DNA of 64,000 bases from Trichoplax sp. H2 (taxonomy: Eukaryota; Placozoa; Uniplacotomia; Trichoplacea), in assembly GCA_003344405.1 (NCBI GenBank), contig NOWV01000130.1:150066-214065 (forward strand), in the 5' to 3' direction. The notes under the pieces are model-generated. The model worked only from the letters and a program-made list of their open reading frames with translations. It had not been told where the DNA came from and made no database searches. Of the stretch, positions 29,456 through 41,906 are shown piece by piece. The number at the start of each line of letters is the position of its first letter. Position 1 is the first letter of the stretch. The position numbers and the translations under genes are program-made.

Positions 29456-32365
29456 CGCACTCGATTTCCGATATCGGCGTAGTCTTCTTATTATCCAATA
29501 ATTTTGATAAAACTAATTGAATTACATTAAGATCGGTAAGATAGGAGAAAAATTTAAATGGAATAAAAATGCCCGACGTTAACGATCTGAACTAGCCAAC
29601 CAGACGTGCTCGAATTTTCCAGACGCTGTACTGTCTGATTTTTACAACTATCGAAAATATAATCAGCTTGTTTTATGATTTAGCACTATAATCTTGTTTA
29701 CCATAAATAACATTCCATAGGATGGGCCGATCGGCACGCAGCTAAATAATGATCACCTGTTAAATATTCATATCCAACTATTGTTCAATCATCTCGAAGA
29801 CTGACAAATAGTTGACTTAGGTGGTAAATTTTAATAGAGCTGCGAAATGCGTAGGGATAGGTCACTCCAGAATCACAAGTACCGATATCACACGTTTACG
29901 AACCAATTTTTAAAAAGAAGTCAAAAATAACATTAAATTTAATTACAGTTGTGACTCACTAATAATGTCGCTACATTGATATTGTACATAAGTTGGCAGC
30001 ATGGGTACCATTGATTATCACTGAGTAGCGTACCATAGCGACAATACAATAAAAAAAGCATAAAACGCTCGCCTCTCTTCTTTCATTAGAAAGGAGCCTT
30101 AGCTGCAGTAGCTTAAGGTCATGAGAAAGCGATCATTCTATTTTCAGTTGTAAACAAATGGCTACTAAAGGGCATGGGAATAGCACGTTTAATTAATAAT
30201 AGACCAATCTAAAGCACCGAATTCAATATCAACTGCATAGTAGATATTGTTAGCAACTGCAGTTTGACACTTGATTGAATTTCTTCAATTCTTTTCAAAC
30301 GGTAAATTTGCTATTCAATTACACAATCATTATAGTATAATATAATAATAATGAAGCTTTAATTATCATAATATTGTTTTCCATCGCAAATCACTATTCT
30401 ATGCACAACAATTGCAAATAATAAAGACTGTTATGAAGAATAACAAATGAGATCGATCAAAGTACAAAGTAGCATTGGCATTGATTATATTCGCTTTTTT
30501 TGTATTGATAGCAATCATGGGCCGGTTACATATTGTCGTCTATCGCTTACAATGTGAAAACTGTTGAGTGCGATTACCTGATATTGAACTCGAATGAAAA
30601 GATAGAATTAAGGTTATGGAAATAAAACTAGCAAATCTCTTATCAACTGAATAGTATTTGCAATCGACTAATGATTTCACTAACTGTAACAAATTAACCT
30701 TTTCAAACAACGAGAACACTAAAGTTATAAGTTCGCCGACCAAATTAGTGCCCCTGTACAACTCTGCTTAGAACCTCACTGTGGGTGTTCTTCTGACCTA
30801 AATAATTACATAACCTAAAGAAGCTCATGACGTATGATAGGAATTGATAGCTATTCACAGGATTACTTACCAATTCAATGTTAGTCCATACAGTTATTAT
30901 TATTTTTCCTTTTGATATTTCAAAATTATCATTAATTTATACTATTATTAAAATGATTAAATTTTTAGGTAATTTTTTATCAATTAGCTCTGTAAATACA
31001 TCCAATAATTGATCAATCATGCATTTATTATAAGTTTTGTTAACAATTTTATTATCCTATGTTAATAATTAAGTTCGTTATACTTGTCAATATGATATTT
31101 CATTGTGGCCGTGTTGATTGCATATAAAATAACGTGTAACGTTGTATATTGGACTCTAACCATCACTTAACCTAAATTGATCCCGAAGTAATTATACTTA
31201 TGGCGATTTGCAATTTAAATTACTACAGCAAGTTAATATATACAATTTATGAGCATCCATTGTATTTTTGAAATTATATAATAAGGTAATGCTGTAGACC
31301 GATCGAAAAGAGCTAACACCCAATTGATACGTTCGTGTATTAAGTGCTATCGTAATTATAGTGTTAAGAAACTATTACATGATTGTTACAATTTAAACTC
31401 TACTACAAGGAAACGTACAGTAAAAGTCTATAAGTAACTACTGACTTAAACCCCCTTTTGCTAAACCTTAAACACTCACAGCGAAGTACCATAAAGATAG
31501 AACTTTTATTAGCATAGACACATCTACAACTTTTCACCACACAACTTAAATCAAACATTCCTGTTTATATAGGAACCGTCTAATTTTTATTACATGCTAA
31601 TAGTGTCATGACAATGCATTAATGTTAGCTATGTCTAGCATAGCCTAAAGAACAGGCCCGTGCGTCAACATTTTTCTTGCCTTGTAGTCATCACCAGATG
31701 ATAATAAAAGGGTATCTCGAAGTACTAAAAAATTACTTTGTTATAGAATTATTTAAGATCAATATATGCAACTCAATTATAATGTAGTGTTCTAATTATT
31801 TATGTATAGCTTTCATTGGGATAATATAAACGATACTTTCGATATGATACGTGATTTACGGGCAAACAGGGTGTTAGCAAAGAAAAACTATTTAGACCAG
31901 CAGAGTACTAATGTTGTAGGAATACCTTTTAATATGTGATACATGATGTTAGACCGAGAGAAGTTAACGAACGTAAAATTACTTTGGGCCAGCAACAACA
32001 TAAAATTGCAGGCATACGCACTATACATAACCCTGAATAATTAATATTATGATTACGTGTTCATTTTATCTGTAAATGACAAATTGCAAACAGACGTCAA
32101 TAAACAAGCATTACTTGAAGCCTAATACTGACGTAACGGTAAGTAGACAATTAAAAAATAGATCTTTTTGATAACAATAACACATGCGTTAATTTTTTAC
32201 AACCAAAATGTTTATTATTTAAGTATTTAAATTAAGTAACATGAATCATGGATCTGTAACAATAAAGATGCCTACAATTTTTCACACTGTCACTACTACA
32301 GGTACTGGTAGCTAAAGAAGCTACAATAGCAGCCACTATTCTAGAATGTCTTAGAGGTTTTTTGT
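29456..32365. other. Gene-free interval between GPCR 5' end and FARSB 3' end
   Basis: AT-rich, stops in all frames. A 73-codon open frame at 30540-30761 (-) has no family resemblance and no splice context. GTACW arrays are absent. It should contain the GPCR promoter, but no core element can be assigned with confidence. Confidence 0.45.
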
Positions 32366-35300
32366 TTATAAAAAGTCAGTGATGTTACACTCCAACGCAG
32401 AACATGGCATGTTCAGGTCAAATTTTGATATAACGTCCGGATGTAATACTCCGAGTGAACCAATACGATTACCATGCACAATGATATCTGCACCGCGTCC
32501 AGGAAAGTAGAGTGGATCTATTCATATAAAAACAATTCATTCAGTAATTCCAAATTAATTTAGCTTCTAGCTACAAATAACTATACTCTTTCAAATATTT
32601 GTTTACTATAATTTTTGAATGTTACTCCAAATATATCATTTAATTAAAGTAACTTTTCATAAAAATGTTTATTATATAAGAGTTATATACCGTCAGCACC
32701 CTTGATGTAATATCCTTTATCACTTTTTCCAAAGGGAATGCCTAACAATTGCATAGATCTATCTGCTAGGCCATGTATAATCTATAAGATTTTTCCAATA
32801 TAATCGAATTTACATAAAATATAAGTAGAAGAAATAAGTAAAGCATAGTTTTCTTTTATGAGTATATTCAACCTCAAATCCTGGAGATTTGTTATAATAT
32901 AGAGCACAAAGACGACGTTCATTTCTTGCACCCGTATCTTCCACGAACATCAAAATAGAATCACTGTCATTTATTTTCTTAAACATACAGCAGCAGTAAC
33001 CATAATACTTATAATTACCAGTTTTATCGTCTTTTATTACAACATCAGCAATTTCAAACAAACGAAGCGGAAGAGACATGCTACGATTACTAGCTACCGT
33101 TTTTAATAATCCAGGTAACAGTGTAGTCCTAACAACCTATTAAGGATAAGCCAGAGTGCGCTTTCAATAAAAGTAGTCATAATGCAGAAAGTATGATTAA
33201 AATAAACATACCTGAAATTCTTGGGTTTTCGGATTGGATATGTGAGTAGCTTTACTTGATGCTAAGTTCTTATTTAATTTTTCCGATACATCATCTCGTG
33301 AACACTACAGTGTTTCAATACAATATAATTACCGGCTAATAATGCCGTTTAACAGCTAACCCAATAGTACGTCCTTCATTACTATAACTAATATGATAAT
33401 TTTAATCAAGTAAATTCTATTGTATAGAGCTTTAAATTACCAGTGTAAATGTTAAAGCTTCGGTAAAGCCAGCTTGAGCAATTTCTTGGCGTAGTAGATT
33501 GGAAAGTTTATTAATTGGAAACTAACAATCATAAAAAATATTTCAGAGAAGCGAATGGTGCTAAGAAATCGAAATATATTTAATAGATATGAAAAGTACC
33601 TCTTGAGCAATAGTACTGGATTTTGGCATGCTGCGAGGAATGTTGTTGTAACCATAAGCAATTGCGATATCTTCAATGATATCACATGGATGCAGTATAT
33701 TTATGAATAGCTAAGGGCAACTCAAGTCCTATTAATGAAATGCATTTGCAGGATTCTCAACGTAACTTCAATTTTACGAGTTTAAGTTATAAATTCTATA
33801 ATAACGGATATCATGACGTGTAGGAGGCACTTCAACTTTAACTTCTTTTTCGTTTATCACTGTAGTTGACAATGACATTCTTGTTAACAGTTTAGCAATC
33901 TTTTCCGTATCCAGACTACAAAATTTAATCATTTTCAAGTTTAATATTGCGACCTAGTAGTGTAAGCAAAACTAAAATATACTGGTATCATCAGCGATTT
34001 ACCTTATTCCTGCAAGGGAATAAACGTCTTTCAGACTTATAATTTCATGTCTTGTCGTTAATTCCTACCATTACAAGTAGCCAATACAAATAGGAATGTA
34101 ATAATGATTTATTAAATTTCTTTAATCTGTGGAGCTCTCTATTGTAATACAAAACTTACCGGATACGTTACTACTTTCCCATCTGGTTGGATAACATCTA
34201 CTACTTCAGCACTAATAATAGCAACATCAAATATATTGCGATTAGCTGCACTAATCATTAATATAAATATAAAACAAAACTGTGAATCGAACCTGTATTT
34301 TTGACCACAATGTTCGCTGATCATTGTTACTAGTGTATCCAGCACGATTTTAGCCTGTAGTTAGACGTAAATAGCACAATATTAAAGAGGTTAAACTCTG
34401 TTGTACGAATACTGAAGATACGGTTAAAGCTGTAATGGAAAAAATCCCAGAAGAAAATGACAGTCTACTTGCCTTGGTTAAGTCTGTTGCTGTTACATCG
34501 ATAAAAATATTTCTAGTGTTTGTACTAAGTTTAGTATGTTCACCTAGTAGGGTTCGGTATAAATTTAAGTGATAAATTCATACAATGAAAGTACTAAAGC
34601 AAACAGAATGATAAATTTAGGTACCATTAATGATAGGCGGCATGGACAGAACAACTCCGTTACTGTCATAAATAATAGGATAAACTGGTTTATCTTTTAT
34701 AATATGTAGATAATGCTTCAAATGGCCATCACTTTTATATAACTCCATTAACTCTGCAGCTGTATATTCTTTGTCCTATGATTGATAATTAATGTAAAAA
34801 AAATATTTATTATAAAATTAAATGCAGTTATAATATTTAGCATACAGAGTCAGATATTGTGTATGCGATAATTATGATACTAATACATACTAGTAGCATA
34901 TTAAAGTGACGATTAGCCACTAAATTTAACATTAATTAAACTAGCTCCGTTTTGAAGACCTTATTAAGTGGTTTAAACTTGATATCTTCTGGTGCTTTAG
35001 CATCGTAATAGAAAGGCCCTTGGACAGTATCGAGATTGTGGAGACCAATGGCTACAAGAGCTCGTCGTCTAATATATTTGTCGTGTTAGAAATTGATCAT
35101 AATTTAGCGTAATCAAATAGTCAAAGACTTTTAACAAAATGATATTAAATTTTTGTCAATTGTGATTGCGGTTTACTATTTGGGCTAAAGAATAATTCGA
35201 AGTCTTTAATCTTTAATCGCAAACTATTATGATTACAAGTATATAATATACCTGCAAATATTTTGATGTAATTTCTCTTGCAAATCTATCATACTGCTAT

Positions 35301-36836
35301 ATGTATCCTGAAAAGTGAATTAGAGTCAGCGATTGATATACGAGCCGCGTAGTCGTTTTTAAGCGTATAAATGTAGACACTGTACCGATGTTAGGGTTAC
35401 ATTTCGTAAAATAGCAGCAACGCAGTGCGGACGTACTTTGGCAGTCTGAAGATGAAGAATGGCAGTAAGTAGTTTGCAAGTTATGATGAATCTTGTTGTT
35501 TAATGATAAGATAAGGCTTACAGCAGGTTTGATGTATAATTTTTCCCGATTCTCGGGGATAATTTTCGTGAATGTTGGCGAAGGAACTCTATATAGATGA
35601 AAATTGAATTTTGATCATTCTACGCTAGTAGATTATTACTATTGCAATTTGTAAAGTATGAATTCAGTCTCCTCCTCACATTTCAAAGAAAATTTGCAAG
35701 CTGCGAACTAATCCTTCAATACAGAGTAGATCATACCTAAAAATTTGTAGGATGTCAATCAGACCGTTATACTCGTATAATAAGTTTGCACACTTGCATT
35801 AATTATAAGATAAGAACATGATAGATTGTTACTATACAGTACAGAATGTAATGCAAAACTTCAACAACAAAGGATTTTAGTACGCCTATGTGATTTAGAC
35901 ATTGATGATACCAATGTTATCTTTTCGACTTGAACGTACCGATTAGCTGGAATTTCGATTTTATAAATGACATCTTCCGAAGCATTAGCAGCCTTATCCT
36001 CACCCTGTTCACGTGCTATTATATCCTTTTCGGAAGTCTTTCATATCAGTAGCCGATGATGGTATCCAGTGATGGTTAATAATTAATGAAGTGAAGGTAG
36101 CATGAGATATAGCATAAAACGAGCCAACGCTATTTATTATTTCCTTTGATAACGCTACACTAACTGATGACTATCATTGCATTGATGATAATCCATCGCA
36201 TTTATCACTATCATTAATCTATCGTGTCTGCACAACACCACTAAGTACCGTACAAGTCGAGCTATACCGTGTTCTACATGGACATGAGATTCATTGAGTT
36301 ATTATTCACTAAAATAAGCATCCTAACAGCGCATTCTTACCACTTCATCCAATTCGATGCCGTATTCAAAGCAAACCTCGGCAAACTTGTCATCAGCTAA
36401 GTAAAAGCAGACAATATGTACATCAGTTGAAACTTGAAAGTTGTCTATTCCACATCAGTTGACCATATCATAGTTGAAAATTGGGGAGGGCTTTGACACC
36501 CATTCAGAGAAAAGCCATCGACTGTCAATCTTACCATAATACAGTCTTTTTAAAGTAGTATTTTATTATACTAAGTTTAATACTACCTATCGGCTATTGA
36601 TCATGACCACTTACTAAACTAGTGATCAACTATTCTTTTTAGAGTTTTTTCTTCCATTTTAAATCGCCTGTCTAAGGTACAGTAGCATATCTATTCATTG
36701 ACAATGACATGTGCAACTGGGTCATAATAATAAAGTAATAAAAACTGTCCAATAGACATTATCAAGTCCAATACTTACTGTACTCCTTTTGCAACGCCTT
36801 GAAGAGTAAATCCCGTTTAATGTTGATGATAGGCAT
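32366..36836 (-). CDS. FARSB: Cytosolic phenylalanyl-tRNA synthetase beta subunit, 21 exons, 600 aa
   Basis: Beta chain of the alpha2-beta2 enzyme that charges tRNA-Phe and edits mischarged Tyr. Exons: 36836-36779, 36396-36341, 36037-35940, 35736-35680, 35588-35522, 35445-35386, 35307-35252, 35068-34960, 34775-34625, 34543-34473, 34354-34293, 34250-34160, 34064-34003, 33915-33812, 33700-33600, 33521-33441, 33304-33212, 33136-33019, 32937-32873, 32781-32691, 32517-32366. Human landmarks in order: [169 protein letters not shown]. Human is 589 aa. The intron after exon 10 has a GC donor. The intron 33811-33701 cannot be GT-AG in frame and starts ATATCC (see findings). Its 5' end faces MRPS24. 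Confidence 0.96.
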
Positions 36837-36959
36837 TATTGATTTGTTCAATAAAATGTACAATTGAAGAAAGTCAGTTATTCACAGCCTTGTCTTGACT
36901 ATTTAATTTTAGTGGAATCTCTTTGGATTTGAGAAGATCTTTTCAGTTGTGGAGTAAAA

Positions 36960-37224
36960 GCTTACTAACGCTCATCAATCAGTGTAGCACTACCCGGACC
37001 TACTGGACGGATCGTAGTATCACAGATTCACGTCGGACGGAGTTCCCTAGTGCGCATGACCGCCGAAAGAGTCTGACTGTGTGAGTCGAGTGTGGTCCGA
37101 AACGACTACAGTTCCCTAGTACTGTACAGTACAGTGTACTGTACGGTATTACCCTTTCACAGTACTGTACTGTACTGTACTGTACTGTACTGTATACTGT
37201 AGCCATTGACAGTACTCTTTAGTA
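36960..37224. repeat. Duplicated block near gap 3, left copy
   Basis: Starts GCTTACTAACGCTCATC and recurs at 37401-37652, where it begins at the first base after the N run. Differences are mainly the number of GTACW units. The left side then continues with sequence not in the right copy (37225-37380). Confidence 0.88.
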
Positions 37225-37380
37225 GTGCTGTAGACGTCGAGCGATTGGACGTCCAACGGACGTTCGATTTTGGACGTTCGGTATGTACGTTCGTTGTCAG
37301 ATCGGACGTCGACGAACTGTACTGTACAGTGTACAGTGTACAGTACTGTACAGTGTATACTGTACAGTCAGTTTGTATAA
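37118..37380. repeat. GTACW array up to gap 3
   Basis: Runs of GTACT/GTACA at about 37119-37147 and 37160-37196, then again at 37316-37369, with the heptamer-rich element between them. The assembly breaks in N shortly after this run. Confidence 0.85.
37221..37257. repeat. Dispersed 37-bp element, copy 2 (exact match to 6245-6281)
   Basis: Identical to 6245-6281. It is followed at 37254-37318 by several GGACGTT/AACGTCC-type heptamers (GGACGTTCG, TACGTTCGTT). Confidence 0.8.
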
Positions 37381-37400
37381 NNNNNNNNNNNNNNNNNNNN
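37381..37400. other. Assembly gap 3 (20 N)
   Basis: Exactly 20 N, same size as the other two. It lies just after a GTACW run and is flanked by near-copies. Confidence 0.99.
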
Positions 37401-37652
37401 GCTTACTAACGCTCATCAATCAGTGTAGCACTACTCGGACCTACTGGACGGATCGTAGTATCACAGATTCACGTCGGACGGAGTTCCCTAGTGCGCATGA
37501 CCGCCGAAAGAGTCTGACTGTGTGAGTCGAGTGTGGTCCGAAACGACTACAGTACTCTAGTCCCTAGTACAGTACAGTACAGTGTACGGTATTACCCTTT
37601 CACAGTACTGTACTGTACAGTATACTGTAGCCATTGACAGTACTCTTTAGTA
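37401..37652. repeat. Duplicated block near gap 3, right copy
   Basis: Counterpart of 36960-37224, with fewer GTACW units and a few point differences (for example CTACTCGG against CTACCCGG). Beyond 37652 it runs into unique sequence leading to MRPS24. Confidence 0.88.
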
Positions 37653-38010
37653 TAGAGACGATCGATTTTAAATTGAATGATTTTTTTTTTTTTAAATTAA
37701 GTGATATTACGTTGAATCTGTTACTAAATTCTGCTTGGAAAGAGTTCTGTAAGATCGTAGATGCTATTTAAATTAGTACCAGTGATTTAGAAAACAGACA
37801 CGGAAGATCCTTGCTAAGTTGTACAGTAAGTAGTACAGGGACCCATTTTTCGATATACTGTATTATTATTCTTATTCTTATAGCAACTACTGTACGATAG
37901 CGGTTGCGCGAAATAAAGTCTTCATTAGTAAGAAAAGTCCGTCTGTCTGAGGGAATGATCAGTCCAGTCCAGGTCTTCTTCTAGTAGTCCATGGGGCTTT
38001 CAAATACAAG

Positions 38011-38095
38011 TACAGTACTGTGCGAACAAAATCTCGACACTGGGTAACCTACAGTACAGTACAGTACTGTACACTGTACTGTACACTGTACAGTA
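38011..38095. repeat. Short GTACW array 5' of MRPS24
   Basis: GTACT/GTACA run, densest at 38050-38095, ending about 45 bases before the MRPS24 start codon. It would be in or next to the 5' untranslated region. Confidence 0.75.
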
Positions 38096-38140
38096 GAGTA
38101 GTATCGTTGTACACATTTGAAGTTGAGCACACGCAAGGTC

Positions 38141-38727
38141 ATGGCGACTCCAAGACTGTGCAGGACAAATTTAAATCTAATTTGTTGCTTTCAAAAGTGT
38201 CTGAATGTAAGTGCTATCGCTTATTGCTATGCAAAACAATTTTTAAATAGAGAAATTGACTAAAGGATCCCATTTCTATTGTTACACTATAGAATATCCA
38301 TGCTCCAAGTGGATTACAACGTGCTGGTATTGCTACCACCCCTATAATACTAGGGACCAAAGCCAAAAGGCCACCCCGAGGTGTTAACCTCGACAAGCGA
38401 ATTCGACCATATCGTTATGGCGTTACTGTAGCTTCCGAATCACAAAATACTGGCTGTATTAGTGGTAGCCGACAATGGACACGAGAACGCATCACGGATG
38501 ATTTAATGATTCGTTCTTTTATTCGCGGTACTTTCCTACCTTTCCTCGATCACAAGCGTCAAACTGTCGTCATTAAACGCAAGCTCAACACCATTATTGT
38601 AGCCTTATTTGTTGTTCCACGCGATCAAATTAGTCGAATTTATTTCTTAGTTGGTTATGCTGAAAAATTAATGGGTGCTATGTTTGGTTGTAATGTACAG
38701 CTAGTGTTGCAAACGGGCCATTACTAA
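38141..38727 (+). CDS. MRPS24: Mitochondrial small-subunit ribosomal protein S24 (uS3m), 2 exons, 166 aa
   Basis: Component of the mitochondrial 28S subunit, made in the cytosol and imported. Exons 38141-38206 and 38293-38727, one 86-bp GT-AG intron, phase 0. Exon 1 (22 codons, MATPRLCRTNLNL...) is basic, lacks acidic residues and fits a mitochondrial presequence. Exon 2 carries the family core: ERITDDLMIRSFIRGTF against human VEDVFLRKFMWGTF, then VVIKRKLNTIIVALFV, IYFLVGYAEKL against YYFLVGYSETL, and VQLVLQTG near the end. Length is one residue below human (167). The start is the ATG in a good purine context (GGTCATGGCG). It is divergent with FARSB. Confidence 0.9.
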
Positions 38728-40283
38728 TATGAAATGAAGAATGGAAGGGATACAACGTATGGATTGTACAGCATACTGTAATATTCTTTTGACTAAAATT
38801 ATGCCCGCAGTGGCAACTGATTATATTATTGGCTGCAGACCTAGTCTATTATTGTATTAAAGCACATTTTGGTCAATAGCTACAAATTTCCAACTTTTAT
38901 CCTCAGCTATGAATAATTGAAACTAGCAGAATAGAATTTTTATATCTTGTAGCCATATGCTACACATCTCTAGAATAATTGACATGGAAGAATAAATGAA
39001 TCTCTGTAATGTATCATAGGCAAAGTTTTAAATAATATGTAAAAGCAACGATAAAAGGCTGTGTTTATTCTAGGATAGCACACTCTTTTGCTTGTATTTC
39101 TAATTATAATTAATTTTGCTATTGCTTTGAAGTATCCTGTGAAATATCCGATGCAGGAAATTGCTAATAAAAGGATATAAATTCTATTGTCAAAATTTGC
39201 TATGCCATTTACGCGTATCGGGGTTGAAAATGCTAATAAAATTTTGCAGATGGCGATGGGCTTACGGATTCATACGATAATCAATAAACTTTCAGATAAA
39301 TATCCAATAGTTTTATAGTCAGTTTATTGCTAACGGTAACTTATCAATTTTTAGAAATTATCAATGCATGATTAATCTTGCTCTCCCATTTGTACATTGA
39401 GTGGTACGGTACATCTTCGAAATTGGAGATTCTATTGTAGCAATTCAATACACTCGGTTCATTAGTATAAGCATACAAGAGATGCTACTGTAGTTCACAC
39501 TCAAATACATTATGGTCGCCGTTAGGTACAATAATTTTAGTTACAAAAGACAATGATGTTAAAATCGAAGGTTTATTGATATAGTAAAGATTGAAAATAA
39601 CTGAAATAAAATTCACACAAGGAATGTCCACACATGCATAACTGAAAACCACAAAGTTTAGCGTAAATAAGGGAGACCACTATCTTTATATGAAACGTAC
39701 AAGTAATAATCCAATTGAATTTCGGCACAGCTATAATTATCAAGAGATTGCCAATATCGTGTTCAATATTAAATATTTCCACGAGAGTTTTAGTTATCAC
39801 ATAAATACTCAAAATATTGACAATAATATAACCAACATTTGATAAGAAGGGGTTCACTCTGTAGAAATGCTGCTGCTACAAGCGCATCTATTAAATTTCT
39901 CATCATCAGTCTACTTATCGTAACGAATTGAAAACCTAACTTGACCATAAAAATTTTAAAATAAATTAATAAATCTGCTTTCACTACTATATTGGGTCGC
40001 AATGATTGTATTGTGATATAGGGGCTAGCTAAAACATTCATATTAGATAAAGTACATGTTCAACTTTATCCTTAAGCTCTGCTGTTGTCGTTTACCGCAC
40101 TACATACTGATTTATAAGTCCTTATACGGTAGATATCTTCAGTTACAAATATGGCAATGCCGTATCCTGCTTCCAAAACAACTTACATATTCTCTTTCTA
40201 ACAACAAATGTAAAGCATGAAGTATAGCTATAAATGAAGTAACATACTATTTGTACGTTATTTCATATTTATAATATTAGGTT
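38728..40283. other. Interval between convergent MRPS24 and RFESD genes
   Basis: AT-rich, with an AATAAA at 38991-38996 that could serve MRPS24 polyadenylation. Two overlapping minus-strand open frames (39573-39857 and 39790-40041) are hydrophobic but lack family resemblance and lie where the RFESD 3' untranslated region should be. GTACW arrays are absent. Confidence 0.45.
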
Positions 40284-41906
40284 TTAATTTTTCTTGAGAG
40301 TTGGTACTTGAATAGATACACCCGCTGATGCCATAATTGCTCGATATTTTTCGGATTGGTAATAATCAGAGGGAACTTCTTCTGGAAATTGAGATAACTT
40401 AACCCAAATGGAATTTTCCTCAACTTTGACTGCATGAACACGTTGTTTCAAGCCTTTTGACTTTATCTTCCCTTCATTAACAAATAAACCTTCACCATTA
40501 TCCAGAGCTACCACGTAACGATGCCATGGGCAACGAATACATACACGACCACCAATTTCCTACATTATTAAGCAAAATATTTTACATATTGAAATTTCTT
40601 ACGTAGAACCTTCCTTAAGGAACACTATTAAGATATTATTATAACCTTTAGTCCCTTAAAGTGAATTATATAATACATTATTAAACATATCAAGTGAGAG
40701 ATTAGACTTGGTTTTCATGAGATATTTTGCTGAAGTAGGTAAGCATACACACTAGTACGGATTATTTCATCGATGAATTAACTACTAAGTATCTTCCTTG
40801 GTCTCACAGTATACTATGTCAGCACTTTGGTGCAAAAGCACTAAATATTATGTTAAAAAATATCATACCACAGGTAACAGCCAAATTCTACTTCTTATTA
40901 ATTCACACATCCTTAACTGATATCTATTTCATACAATTTATATCGATAAAGTGCGATAATCCTACCTCGATATCGCCCATGTCCAGTGGCCCTCCAGTAT
41001 CTTTAAGGGTATTAAATAAGTAAATAAACAATTTCTTTAAAAATTAAGCCTACGACTTGTATGATTTCCAATTTAACATAATTAAGTGCAAAACGCTCAT
41101 TCTTCTGAAATGTTTTGTAGTGGTGTAATATTGACGGTACAAGAAAAAATAAAACTATTGTAACTTGTAAGGGTATCAATCTTCATATAAAACAATGCGA
41201 AAAATCAGCTAAAATTATGTATCTACTTTCAACAATAATTATTATAAGTGTCTATCACCTTTTACTACTTTATTAGTACTGAAGACAACAGAGAACGGAC
41301 TGGATTTTTTTTATCAATTTTTCCAGATCCGACTGCTAACTACTGCAGCAAGATCTTTGATCAGTGGTAAAATCTGCGTTCATATAATGCTCTAATATTG
41401 ACGATCAACTTGAAAATTACACTATCGAATAATATAAAGTTAAAACTTTAAAGCATTCAAGCTAGAATCATCACTGAAAATCAATAAGGCGTAATCAGCG
41501 CTATCGCATTTATAAGATATATATTTTATACAGTTTACATCGGCAAGCTGGGTCATATAATAAGCAACTATCCAATTGTAATCGATATAAAAATCATAAA
41601 TGTAGATGTCAAGATAATTTATTATTAATGAATGAATGGATGCATCAATTAAGATCAGACTGAATTGTCACACAAAGTGTAGGGTAGAGGGTAGTATTAT
41701 CGCTTACAATATACAGATACGACATAGTCACAGTTAATATGATTCTATAACTTACGATAGCATTGCTGATCCATGGCATAGAGTATACCACGGCAATTAA
41801 AGATTGCTAAATTTCGGTTATTTACAGTAACTTTAATCGCTCTCCTTCCACGAATAAGATCTAGCGATCCGACACTGACATACTCATCATTTAACTGCTC
41901 TGCCAT
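40284..41906 (-). CDS. RFESD: Rieske [2Fe-2S] domain protein (RFESD type), 3 exons, 153 aa
   Basis: Small soluble ferredoxin-like protein consisting of one Rieske domain; its role in animals is not established. Exons 41906-41756, 41000-40966, 40559-40284, all GT-AG. The cluster ligands are complete: Cys49-x-His51 in QCYHTGGPL, created across the exon 1/exon 2 junction, and Cys72-x2-His75 in CIRCPWHRY. GEGLFVNEGKIKSKGLKQRV matches human RFESD, with its GEGLY and SKGIKQRIHTV segments. Human is 157 aa, with the same domain layout and no N-terminal membrane helix. Exon 2 is only 35 nt. The second intron and especially the first intron (about 0.75 kb) are AT-rich with nothing recognised. Confidence 0.95.

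Larger units (their letters stand above)
36837..38140. promoter_or_regulatory. Shared 5' region of divergent FARSB and MRPS24 genes
   Basis: About 1.3 kb between two start codons facing away from each other, so it should hold both promoters. It contains an assembly gap, a duplicated block on either side of it, the 37-bp dispersed element and dense GTACW arrays. The true length is probably shorter because one of the two gap-flanking copies is likely an artefact. No TATA box or other core element is called. Confidence 0.5.

Noticed and set aside
32810-33079. Continuous 89-codon frame across FARSB exons 18-19
   Set aside because: The middle part ([14 protein letters not shown] and following) is an in-frame intron, 33018-32938, with GT and AG ends. 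Removing it restores the family sequence [13 protein letters not shown].
33441-33806. Ordinary GT donor (C|GTTATT) for FARSB exon 14
   Set aside because: Phase 1 at that donor needs an acceptor two bases out of the frame of [14 protein letters not shown]; every AG upstream leads to a stop or the wrong frame.
39573-40041. Two overlapping hydrophobic minus-strand frames
   Set aside because: Different frames, no splice logic, no recognisable family, and they lie just past the RFESD stop where its 3' untranslated region is expected. AT-rich DNA gives such Ile/Leu/Phe-rich frames by chance.
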